Counted from the stretch's first letter, positions 1 to 6,135 are shown. The stretch is DNA of 8,697 bases from Candidatus Uhrbacteria bacterium RIFCSPLOWO2_02_FULL_48_12 (GCA_001791425.1 MGEP01000016.1:1962-10658); one strand, 5' to 3'. The notes: generated by a model not told the origin, from the letters alone. A program made the numbers and translations.

Positions 1-458
1 CCAACGGTCAAACCAACCGCGTCATAAACCGGCCCCATCCATTCGGCGTGAAACTTGGCCAAGTAATCGTTGACTGTAACCAAATGCGCACCCTCTCCCG
101 ACAAGGCATTAAGGTAAAGAGGAGCTGTGGCCGTAAGCGTTTTTCCTTCACCGGTTCTCATTTCCGCAATTTGACCGCGATGCAAAACCGCGCCGCCGAT
201 CAACTGCACGTCAAAATGGCGCTGACCTAAAGTCCGCCGCGCCGCTTCACGAATTGCGGCAAAGGCCTCGGGCAAAAGATCGTCTAAGGATTCGCCTTTT
301 TCTAGGCGCTGTCTGAATTCCGTAGTTTTTGCCCGCAGCCCTTCACTAGCTAAGGATGTAAACGAGGGCTCAAGCTCATTAATTCGCTCTATAAGCGGTC
401 TAATAGAATCAACTACTTTAGCATTAGAATCGCCAAAAATTTTAGTTAAAAATGACAT
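1..458 (-). CDS. secA: Preprotein translocase ATPase SecA, N-terminal part (cut by window edge)
   Basis: SecA is the ATPase motor that pushes unfolded preproteins through the SecYEG channel at the inner membrane. I translated this by hand: 152 codons are open from the ATG at 458 to the left edge with no stop, so this is the N-terminal sixth or so of a protein usually 800-900 residues long. Residues 81-90 (HFDVQLIGGA) lie in the Q-motif region, residues 100-107 (MRTGEGKT) are the Walker A loop of nucleotide-binding domain 1, and residues 127-134 (VTVNDYLA) are a SecA hallmark. The first 30 residues resemble the amphipathic N-terminal helix of SecA. The start is the first ATG and has no Shine-Dalgarno; a sigma70-like promoter ends 7 nt upstream, suggesting a leaderless mRNA. 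In many bacteria hpf sits directly before secA; here a decarboxylase gene is in between. The identity is secure. Confidence 0.96.
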   Translation of the reverse strand, partial: MSFLTKIFGDSNAKVVDSIRPLIERINELEPSFTSLASEGLRAKTTEFRQRLEKGESLDDLLPEAFAAIREAARRTLGQRHFDVQLIGGAVLHRGQIAEMRTGEGKTLTATAPLYLNALSGEGAHLVTVNDYLAKFHAEWMGPVYDAVGLTV

Positions 459-465
459 GTAAGCA

Positions 466-494
466 ACTATAGCGGCTTCTTGATAAAATGTGAA
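466..494 (-). promoter_or_regulatory. Predicted sigma70-type promoter of secA, leaderless geometry
   Basis: On the minus strand TTCACA (494-489, 5 of 6 to TTGACA) is followed by exactly 17 nt and then TATAGT (471-466, 5 of 6 to TATAAT). Only 7 nt (TTGCTTAC minus its first T) separate the -10 box from the secA ATG at 458, so the expected start of transcription falls on or within a base or two of the start codon. There is no ribosome binding site. This is a prediction from sequence only. Confidence 0.6.
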
Positions 495-521
495 GCACTC
501 CACTAGAGGGTTCCACCATTA

Positions 522-557
522 TCTGACTAAATTTCACGATCGTGAAATTTAGTCAGA
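522..557. repeat. Perfect 36-bp palindrome between the decarboxylase gene and secA
   Basis: Bases 522-539 are the exact reverse complement of 540-557, with no spacer (core TTTCACGATCGTGAAA). As RNA it would form a 16-bp stem with a GAUC tetraloop. It lies 45 nt downstream of the decarboxylase stop and 27 bp upstream of the secA -35 box. Position suggests a transcription terminator for the upstream operon, but neither strand has a U-run after the stem, so it is not a classical intrinsic terminator. It could instead be an operator for a dimeric regulator of secA, an RNA-processing or 3'-end-stabilising hairpin, or a dispersed repeat. The rest of the 459-602 gap shows no gene. Confidence 0.8.
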
Positions 558-602
558 AGTACTATTCGTCCTAATTGTTGAACAGCGGCGAAAATACTAA
601 CC

Positions 603-1967
603 CTACCACCCAAACAATTTCCCGATCTCTTCCGGTGTTTCGCGCCGCCGCGCGATAGTTATGTCTCCATCTTGAGCAATGATTTTGGCGGGCGAAGAAA
701 GCAAACAATGATGCGAGGCCAAGGCATCCTGATAAGCACCGCTGTCAAATATAGCGATATATTGACTCTCCCCTTCTTCCAAATCCTCTAATCGCGGCAG
801 ACGAATGTAAGTACCGGAAGCGGTATATTTGTCATCAACATCGCAGGAACTGCCGGTCAGCCACACTGGCATCAATTTTCTGGCATTCATATTGTTTACC
901 GGCACCACGTGCCATTTTTGATGAATAGCCCAAGTGTCTAACAAATCGTTCATGAAACTACCGTCAATCACATACCAGCATTTTTTTGAACCGTTGCCCA
1001 CTGGTTTTTCGTGAATAATTTTAAAAATTGAAATCTGCGCTGGCGCCGCGGCGTATCTCCCCCACTCCACAATCAAATGCGGCGGATGCACTTCGGCTTT
1101 TTTGGCCATCGCTCCTACAGTCTTAACAATACGCTGGGCTATACCCTGAACGCTGTATGATTTAATTTTGGTATAGGGAACGGCAAACCCGCCGCCCAAA
1201 TCAAGAGTATCAAGAGTGGGATTCAACTGCCTGAGCTTTAAATAAAATTCCATTAATTTTTTGGCAGCCCGCACCAAATCATCACCGTGCTCAATCTGTG
1301 AACCAAGATGATAATGCAAAATTTTAAGATTTTTGATACGGCCAACTTTCAAAATTTCCTCCGGCGTTGTGCCAAATTGATCAAATTTTTTATCCCAATG
1401 CGAATGTACCTTTACGCCCAAATTAACTCGCACGCCGATATCGCCGCGAAAGCGCCGTAAATATTCTAATTCGCCAATATCGTCCACAATAGGAATAATG
1501 GCCACGCCCATATTTCGCAGTTCAACAATAAGGTCAAGATATTTTGGAATCTTGGGGCCGTTGCAAAGCACTCTAATGCGAGCGTTGAAATGATTCTGCC
1601 CCCATAATTTTTTTAACAGCCACAATTCGTTATACGAAGTAACTTCTAAATTTGCCCCCTCGGACAAAAGCGGGATAATAAATTCTTTGTTTTGATTAAC
1701 CTTCATGGGATAGTGGTAATAAAAACGACCACGATACCCATAACGTCTCATCGCTTCATGAAAAGCGTCAAATAGATTCTCAACTTTTTGTTCAAGAATG
1801 TGCGGAAAAACTATTTCCAATGGCGAGCCGTATTTTTTTACAAGATCAAAAATGTTGTACTGATAATTGCCCTCTTTGACGATAAGCTGTCCAACGGCAT
1901 TAGTGTCAAACCATTGAGTGTTAAACTCTGGCCGGCCGAATTTCCAAAATTGCTGTATCTTTTTCAC
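603..1967 (-). CDS. speA: Compact SpeA-type biosynthetic arginine decarboxylase (PLP, fold type III)
   Basis: Biosynthetic arginine decarboxylase converts arginine to agmatine, the first step of the agmatine route to putrescine. Numbering from the GTG start (454 residues), the protein shows YPMKVNQ (86-92) with the PLP lysine K89, CNG at 135-137, HYHLGSQ (218-224), the phosphate-binding DLGGG (256-260), EWGR (301-304), GSF (336-338), the C-terminal active-site CDVDD (375-379) and GAYQD (410-414). YPxKVNQ plus HLGSQ plus the CD motif is the SpeA pattern rather than DapDC (LysA) or ornithine decarboxylase. E. coli SpeA is about 658 residues; here the helical insertion between barrel and beta domain (after IIHEK) and the C-terminal helical tail appear to be missing. 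A longer frame opens at 2021 but overlaps hpf by 38 bp; I prefer GTG 1967 because GGGAGG lies 7 nt upstream. Exact substrate is inferred. Confidence 0.82.
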   Translation of the reverse strand: MKKIQQFWKFGRPEFNTQWFDTNAVGQLIVKEGNYQYNIFDLVKKYGSPLEIVFPHILEQKVENLFDAFHEAMRRYGYRGRFYYHYPMKVNQNKEFIIPLLSEGANLEVTSYNELWLLKKLWGQNHFNARIRVLCNGPKIPKYLDLIVELRNMGVAIIPIVDDIGELEYLRRFRGDIGVRVNLGVKVHSHWDKKFDQFGTTPEEILKVGRIKNLKILHYHLGSQIEHGDDLVRAAKKLMEFYLKLRQLNPTLDTLDLGGGFAVPYTKIKSYSVQGIAQRIVKTVGAMAKKAEVHPPHLIVEWGRYAAAPAQISIFKIIHEKPVGNGSKKCWYVIDGSFMNDLLDTWAIHQKWHVVPVNNMNARKLMPVWLTGSSCDVDDKYTASGTYIRLPRLEDLEEGESQYIAIFDSGAYQDALASHHCLLSSPAKIIAQDGDITIARRRETPEEIGKLFGW

Positions 1968-1974
1968 CGCCGTA

Positions 1975-1980
1975 CCTCCC
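1975..1980 (-). promoter_or_regulatory. Strong Shine-Dalgarno deciding a GTG start for the decarboxylase
   Basis: GGGAGG, 7 nt before GTG at 1967. The competing ATG at 1982 has its own G inside this motif and no ribosome site of its own, and the ATG at 2021 lies inside hpf. No other gene in the window has an equally good Shine-Dalgarno. The hpf stop (1986-1984) sits just upstream, so translation is probably coupled. Confidence 0.65.
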
Positions 1981-1983
1981 ATT

Positions 1984-2322
1984 TCAGCGCCCGACTTTGG
2001 CCCGCCGCGCGCGTCGTACAAAACGAGCGCGTTTCTCTTTTAGGGCCTGAAGTTCGCGTTTAAGTTCGTCCTTCATCGCATCTATGGCCGCATAAATATC
2101 ATTGGCCATGGCTTCGGCGCGAAATAAATGCTGGGGCCCGCTGATATTTGATTCCGCTCGCCACACTTCCCCCTTGTGGTGATGTTTGGTGGTACGCTCC
2201 AGCTCAATTCTGGCCTGAATTAGGCCCGGGTAAAACTTGACCAGCGAAGCGATTTTTTCCGTCGCGTATTTTTTTAAGGCCGGCGTTAGTTCAAGATTTG
2301 TACCCTTGATGTCAACTACCAT
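1984..2322 (-). CDS. hpf: Short ribosome hibernation promoting factor (HPF/RaiA/YfiA family)
   Basis: This family binds the 30S decoding region of idle ribosomes, blocks tRNA and mRNA binding, and helps store ribosomes as 100S dimers or inactive 70S particles. The 112-residue protein opens with the typical beta strand VVDIKGTNLELTPALKKYA and has the beta-alpha-beta-beta-beta-alpha layout, with a central RIELER strand, HHHKGEVWRAE (about 47-57) and the MANDIYAAIDAMKDELKREL helix (about 72-91). It ends in a strongly basic tail (KEKRARFVRRARRAK) that could contact rRNA. It lacks the C-terminal dimerisation domain of long HPF (about 180 residues), so it belongs to the short type. The ATG at 2322 has no Shine-Dalgarno; a -10-like TATTAT ends 7 nt upstream. 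The stop lies 16 nt before the preferred decarboxylase start. Confidence 0.9.
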   Translation of the reverse strand: MVVDIKGTNLELTPALKKYATEKIASLVKFYPGLIQARIELERTTKHHHKGEVWRAESNISGPQHLFRAEAMANDIYAAIDAMKDELKRELQALKEKRARFVRRARRAKVGR

Positions 2323-2329
2323 GTTTTTG

Positions 2330-2357
2330 ATAATAACACGACTAGAAAATAAAACAA
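2330..2357 (-). promoter_or_regulatory. Possible promoter of hpf, leaderless geometry
   Basis: Minus strand: TATTAT (2335-2330, 5 of 6 to consensus), then CAAAAAC (7 nt), then the hpf ATG. The best -35 is weak, TTGTTT (2357-2352) with a 16-nt spacer. The 41-nt gap between the glycosyltransferase stop and hpf is very T-rich and has no ribosome binding site. The geometry matches the secA promoter. hpf could also be read through from the upstream operon. Confidence 0.42.
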
Positions 2358-2363
2358 ATAAAA

Positions 2364-3437
2364 TTAGTGGATAACTTTGACGTTGGCGAGCTCGTTGACC
2401 AAGCTCTCAATAAGAGCCATGGCGCGATCATTACCCGGGTGACGATAAGTTTCCAAACGTTCCTCAAAAACATCAAGGTTGTTAAGGAATTCCGCTACGC
2501 CATTCGCTTGCGCCAGGCGCAGCATTTTGCCGTAACCCAATCGCTCAAGCTCTAGAGCATTATCAATCTGCTCAAATTGGCCGGCTATTGGTATGGCCAA
2601 ATACGGCTTTTTTAAAACAAGACTCTCGGAAATTAAGGTAAATCCGCCAGTGCCGATAATCGCTCGACAATTCAATAAATCATCTAGAAATTCCTGCTCG
2701 CCAAAAGCGCGAAAATCCAAATTCCCATCTGGCCCACCCTGGCCATGGCCGTAAATATGATAACTCTGCTTGGTTTTTCGCAGTATGGCAGGCAGTTTTT
2801 CGTTTTTAAAGGAATCATAAACCAAAATACAGCCGCCAACGCTCGGTTTGGCTGACAAAATAGACGGACGCACAATCGGCGGCACTATATGAACATAGCT
2901 TTTTTTGACTGGCTCATCGGCTAGAGTTGTGACCACATAATGATCGGCTCGCGGCACAATCAAACGAATAACCGCTCGGGCAACCAGCCAATCGTGTCGA
3001 TAACGCCAGGGCACTTTCGCGCGACGAAAAAGCACATGGTGAATATTGCCTATGGCTACAACCGGAACACCAAAACGCATAGCCGTTAAAGAGGTTAATG
3101 GCTCAAAGTCCGTGCAAACGACTGCTGGACAAAATGACTGGAATAAATCGGCCATTAACTTCAAACTATCAACGGCTTTTGGCGCGCTAATTAAATTTCT
3201 CCAAATTGTCGGCAGATATCGCACCGCGTTATGCTGATAATTAAAATGCAGGCCAAAAACTTCAGTAACTGGAAATTCACTCCCCAGCAAATCTTTGCCT
3301 CGGCCATAAGTTACCACCTGCACTTCGTGACCATGTTTTACTAAATGACGGATTACTTCACGCGAACGAATAGCGTGCCCGGAGCCCTCGCCAGAAACAC
3401 CGTAAATTATTTTTATTTTTGACGACTTGTCCATCAT
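2364..3437 (-). CDS. MJ1255/VC2487-family glycosyltransferase (GT-B fold)
   Basis: A predicted nucleotide-sugar-dependent glycosyltransferase of the GT28-like GT-B superfamily; acceptor and sugar are unknown. The N-terminal domain begins with IIYGVSGEGSGHAIRSREV (10-28), the glycine-rich G(E/T)G(S/N)GH..RS signature of the MJ1255/VC2487 group, and includes CTDFEPL (108-114). The C-terminal donor-binding domain carries GTGGFTLISESLVLKKP (262-278) and AIPIAGQFEQIDNA (281-294), the usual conserved block of this group. There is no signal peptide or obvious membrane helix, so it is probably cytosolic or peripheral on the membrane. It starts 2 nt after the murB stop, so it should be co-transcribed with the peptidoglycan genes. 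That placement suggests, but does not prove, a role in wall or cell-surface glycan. Two ATG codons in tandem (3437 and 3434) could start it; I use the first. No Shine-Dalgarno is visible. Confidence 0.82.
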   Translation of the reverse strand: MMDKSSKIKIIYGVSGEGSGHAIRSREVIRHLVKHGHEVQVVTYGRGKDLLGSEFPVTEVFGLHFNYQHNAVRYLPTIWRNLISAPKAVDSLKLMADLFQSFCPAVVCTDFEPLTSLTAMRFGVPVVAIGNIHHVLFRRAKVPWRYRHDWLVARAVIRLIVPRADHYVVTTLADEPVKKSYVHIVPPIVRPSILSAKPSVGGCILVYDSFKNEKLPAILRKTKQSYHIYGHGQGGPDGNLDFRAFGEQEFLDDLLNCRAIIGTGGFTLISESLVLKKPYLAIPIAGQFEQIDNALELERLGYGKMLRLAQANGVAEFLNNLDVFEERLETYRHPGNDRAMALIESLVNELANVKVIH

Positions 3438-3439
3438 GA

Positions 3440-4597
3440 TTACTTTTTATCTGACACAGCGTTATCTTTAAAATGTAATTTACCATCCAGGAGCTCCGCG
3501 GCGCTTTTTTCAAAACCCACGAAAACCGGCTCTGGTTCTAGTGCTATTCCAAAAATATCGCGTACATGGCGGCGAATCTGGCCAGCCAAAGCAATTACTT
3601 CGGCGGCCGTAGCCCCGCCGCGATTAATAATGGCTAAAATATGATTAGCGGAAATTCCCGCTCGACCCAAAACATACCCGCGCTGAAATCCAGAGGATTC
3701 AATTAGCCAAGCGGCCGAGAGTTTTACTAGCCCGCCAGCCATTGGCCAGCGCGGCATCGCTCGCGGTGAAGATAAACCTGAAGCCGCTCGCTCCACTTCG
3801 TCGGCTCTGTCGCCCGCCACTATAGGATTTATAAAAAATGAACCAACGCTGCGGCTATTTGGATCAACCGAATCAATAATCATTGATTTGCGATGGCGGA
3901 TATTCAAAACGGCACGCCGTACATCGCCAAGCGCCGGCTTATCAATATTTTGCTCATTTAAGGCGCGGGCTATCTCATCATAGCGGACAGTGCCATTATT
4001 GGTGTGGTGTAAATCAAAAGTCACTTTAGTAATTAGATACCCATCGTCTGTTTTAAAACGACTTTGCCGATATTCAAAGCCGCACTCTTTTTTGGAAAAT
4101 TGTCTTAGCGTTCCATTCTGCATATCAATCGCCTCTACCATAGTGATGGTTTCGGAGACTTCTTGTCCATAGCATCCGATATTTTGCACCGGCGCCGCGC
4201 CAACTAATCCCGGCACTCCGCTTAAACACTCAACACCGCCCAGCCCTCTGTCAATCGTGGCGGCGACGAAGTCATCCCAATTAAGTCCGGCTGACGCCTC
4301 AACCAATACTTTGCCTCCGTTGTTCTTAATGGTTACTTCATGGCGCGTGTATCTTAACACTAAACCTGGCCAACCGCTGTCCGCCACTACTAAATTACTG
4401 CCGCCGCCCAAAACTAGAACTGGTAATTTATATTCACACGCTTGACTTAAAATTTCCACCACTTCATCTTCATTGTCTGTTTCAAAATAATAAGCGGCTG
4501 GTCCGCCTACGCCCAAAGTGGTGCGCGAGGCCAAGGGTTCATTTCTTTTTATGGACGCTGAAAATTTTGTGCCGGGCAAAAAATCTGACTTAATCAT
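3440..4597 (-). CDS. murB: UDP-N-acetylenolpyruvoylglucosamine reductase MurB, type I
   Basis: MurB is the FAD enzyme that uses NADPH to reduce UDP-GlcNAc-enolpyruvate to UDP-MurNAc in the cytoplasm. The 385-residue sequence shows NEPLASRTTLGVGGPA (19-34) and LGGGSNLVV (63-71) in the FAD domain, SGVPGLVGAAPVQNIGCYG (126-144), FEYRQSRFK (174-182, the arginine after Y being the substrate-contact position), GSFFINP (252-258) with the catalytic serine S253, KLSAAWLIE (292-300) and the C-terminal LEPEP (353-357) with the catalytic glutamate. The YRxSxFK and SAAWLIE features match type I (E. coli-like) MurB. It is about 40 residues longer than E. coli MurB, in part through a poorly conserved C-terminal tail after 362. 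The gene is the only one in the operon set off from its upstream neighbour, by 143 bp holding the element described at 4599-4734. Confidence 0.96.
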   Translation of the reverse strand: MIKSDFLPGTKFSASIKRNEPLASRTTLGVGGPAAYYFETDNEDEVVEILSQACEYKLPVLVLGGGSNLVVADSGWPGLVLRYTRHEVTIKNNGGKVLVEASAGLNWDDFVAATIDRGLGGVECLSGVPGLVGAAPVQNIGCYGQEVSETITMVEAIDMQNGTLRQFSKKECGFEYRQSRFKTDDGYLITKVTFDLHHTNNGTVRYDEIARALNEQNIDKPALGDVRRAVLNIRHRKSMIIDSVDPNSRSVGSFFINPIVAGDRADEVERAASGLSSPRAMPRWPMAGGLVKLSAAWLIESSGFQRGYVLGRAGISANHILAIINRGGATAAEVIALAGQIRRHVRDIFGIALEPEPVFVGFEKSAAELLDGKLHFKDNAVSDKK

Positions 4598-4616
4598 ACC
4601 CCGTTAGAAGTCCTCG

Positions 4617-4648
4617 GAAGATAAAATTCTTGAGGAAATTTTATCTTC
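4617..4648 (-). repeat. 12-bp stem-loop in the murB 5' leader
   Basis: GAAGATAAAATT (4617-4628) and AATTTTATCTTC (4637-4648) pair perfectly around an 8-nt loop. In the murB-sense RNA the loop reads UCCUCAAG; its UCCUC is complementary to GAGGA (4615-4611) just downstream, the only Shine-Dalgarno-like motif before murB (13 nt from the ATG). A small pseudoknot is therefore possible. No U-run follows the stem on either strand, so a terminator is unlikely. Regulation is inference only. Confidence 0.6.
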
Positions 4649-4655
4649 TGTGATG

Positions 4656-4661
4656 ATTATA
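4656..4661 (-). promoter_or_regulatory. Perfect TATAAT -10 box facing murB, inside the insertion
   Basis: TATAAT on the minus strand. Transcription would begin near 4649-4650, at the base of the 4617-4648 stem-loop, giving a leader of about 50 nt before the murB ATG. No convincing -35 box is present at 15-20 nt spacing and there is no extended TG, so the promoter is uncertain. If active, the insertion gives murB, the glycosyltransferase and perhaps hpf their own transcript. Confidence 0.35.
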
Positions 4662-4740
4662 GTATTTAATGGATTGGTAGATTGTTTCATAGCTGGAGCA
4701 GAGATAATTATGCTGAGTCAGGATTCTAACGGGGCATACG

Positions 4741-6132
4741 CTAATTCATTATCATCTCCGCCGCTCGCCAGACATCGCCAGCCCCCATGGTCACAACCAC
4801 ATCGCCGTCTTTTAAAACTCCGCGCAAAACATCGGCTGCCTCTTCTATACTGCTAACAGCTTGCGCTTTATTGGATGACAAACTGTTCACCGCCGAAGCC
4901 ATGATTTGATTATTAACTTCTCCGCCTTTTTCGCGAGCCGAAGCATAAATGGGCGGCAAAATTACCTGATCCGCGCCGTCAAGCGCCCGCGCAAAATCTT
5001 CAAGAAAAGCGGCAGTACGGCTAAAAGTATGGGCTTGCCAAACGCACCATAGACGCTTGCCCGGATGACCAGCCCGCAGGGCTTTAATCGTTGCTTTGAT
5101 TTCTGTTGGATGATGAGCATAATCATCAATAATAATAGCGTTGTTGAATTCGCCGCGATATTCAAGTCGGCGCGCGGTACCGCGAAAGTTTTTAAGTGCC
5201 AGTGCGATGGCCTTCTGGCCAACTCCAGCCACCTCAGCCATAACCATCGCTCCCAAAGCATTCAGCGCATAATGAAACCCGGCTGCTGGAATAGTAAAAT
5301 CGCCGTAATGATTTCCGTTTTTGGTGACTTTAAAACTTGTATCATCAGCAATAGCCACATCAACCAAACGCCAGTCGTTGTTTTCACCCTCACCATAAGT
5401 GATAAATTTTGACGAACAGTTTGCCCGCAACTGTGATTTCAACGGCTCTTCTCCCCAAATAATCAGAGTTCCGTCAGCCGGCAGTTTAGCCGCAAAGTCA
5501 ATAAATACTTTCTGGTAGCTTTCAATATCCGGAAAATAGTCTGGATGATCGTAATCAATATTAGTAATAATGAGGTGGCGCGGCGCATAATATTGAAATT
5601 TATTTTGGTATTCATCGGCCTCTAGCACGAACCACGGACTCGCGCCTAGACGAGCGTTGCGCCCCCAGTTGATTACTGTACTGCCCACAATGGCTGTCGG
5701 ATCAAGACCGCCTTCCTCAAGCATGCGCGAGAGCATGGCTGTGGTCGTGGTTTTGCCATGCGAACCAGCCACGGCAATACTGTGCGTGTACATAGTCATT
5801 AAAAATCCAACAACTTCCGGGTAACTCCACTCGGGAAGGCCGCGTCCTTGCGCCTCGCGGCGTTCAATATGATCTCGTGTATAAGCCGTTGAGTACACAA
5901 TGGCGGCTATACTGGGACCAATATTTTCTGCCGCAAAACCCGGCGCACAGTGAATATTCAAATTTTTCAGCACTTGATCAGTGGGAAATACTTCAGCTGT
6001 GTCAGACCCCACAATGGTGTAGCCCTGACCCTGCAAAATCTCCGCCAGAGCGGTCATGGCCACGCCCTTAAGACCGATAAAGTGCAGGGTGGCCGGCGGA
6101 TCAGGAAATTTTTTGTTGGCCGCATTTAGCAT
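4741..6132 (-). CDS. murC: UDP-N-acetylmuramate--L-alanine ligase MurC
   Basis: A cytosolic Mur ligase that uses ATP to attach L-alanine to UDP-MurNAc, the first peptide-stem step. The 463 residues show the full three-domain layout: UDP-binding HFIGLKGVAMTALA (17-30), central ATPase with P-loop GSHGKTTTT (123-131), EADEY (171-175) and NIDYDHPDYF (191-200), then the C-terminal amino-acid-binding domain with RGTARRLEYRGE (317-328), DDYAHHPTEIKAT (336-348), QAHTFSRT (366-373) and TMGAGDVW (448-455). The length is normal for MurC. EADEY replaces the common ESDGS-type motif and resembles Mpl ligases, so recycling activity cannot be excluded, but position directly after murG argues for MurC. It starts 3 nt after the murG stop with no clear Shine-Dalgarno, so translational coupling is likely. 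Confidence 0.92.
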   Translation of the reverse strand: MLNAANKKFPDPPATLHFIGLKGVAMTALAEILQGQGYTIVGSDTAEVFPTDQVLKNLNIHCAPGFAAENIGPSIAAIVYSTAYTRDHIERREAQGRGLPEWSYPEVVGFLMTMYTHSIAVAGSHGKTTTTAMLSRMLEEGGLDPTAIVGSTVINWGRNARLGASPWFVLEADEYQNKFQYYAPRHLIITNIDYDHPDYFPDIESYQKVFIDFAAKLPADGTLIIWGEEPLKSQLRANCSSKFITYGEGENNDWRLVDVAIADDTSFKVTKNGNHYGDFTIPAAGFHYALNALGAMVMAEVAGVGQKAIALALKNFRGTARRLEYRGEFNNAIIIDDYAHHPTEIKATIKALRAGHPGKRLWCVWQAHTFSRTAAFLEDFARALDGADQVILPPIYASAREKGGEVNNQIMASAVNSLSSNKAQAVSSIEEAADVLRGVLKDGDVVVTMGAGDVWRAAEMIMN

Positions 6133-6135
6133 ACT

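Larger units (their letters stand above)
4599..4734. mobile_element. Candidate 136-bp MITE-like insertion between murC and murB, with CATA duplication
   Basis: CCCCGTTAGAA (4599-4609) and its exact inverse TTCTAACGGGG (4724-4734) bound the segment. One extra base then four more complementary bases (TCCT 4611-4614, AGGA 4720-4723) lengthen the repeat to 15 pairs. Immediately outside both ends stands CATA (4595-4598 and 4735-4738), as expected of a 4-bp target-site duplication. Deleting the segment plus one CATA gives murC TAG, CGT, then murB ATG: a 3-nt spacer, the same as murG-murC. The segment encodes no protein and is AT-rich inside. It contains a 12-bp hairpin (4617-4648) and a TATAAT facing murB. 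The alternative is a structured RNA leader that arose in place; the flanking direct repeat and restored junction favour insertion. Confidence 0.62.

Noticed and set aside
48..230. Plus-strand 60-codon frame at the left edge
   Set aside because: It lies wholly antisense to the clearly recognisable secA coding sequence.
1968..2021. Longer N terminus of the arginine decarboxylase starting at ATG 2021
   Set aside because: It overlaps hpf by 38 bp in another frame, has no ribosome site, and the added 18 residues look like out-of-frame hpf sequence; GTG 1967 has an ideal Shine-Dalgarno.
1788..2063. Plus-strand 91-codon frame
   Set aside because: Antisense to the decarboxylase and hpf; no recognisable motif or ribosome site.
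4617..4648. Intrinsic terminator after murC
   Set aside because: The stem is AT-rich with no U-run after it on either strand, and it sits inside the TIR-bounded element next to murB.
4650..4856. Plus-strand 68-codon frame spanning the insertion and the murC 3' end
   Set aside because: Most of it is antisense to murC, it has no ribosome site or recognisable protein features, and it is best explained as a shadow frame.
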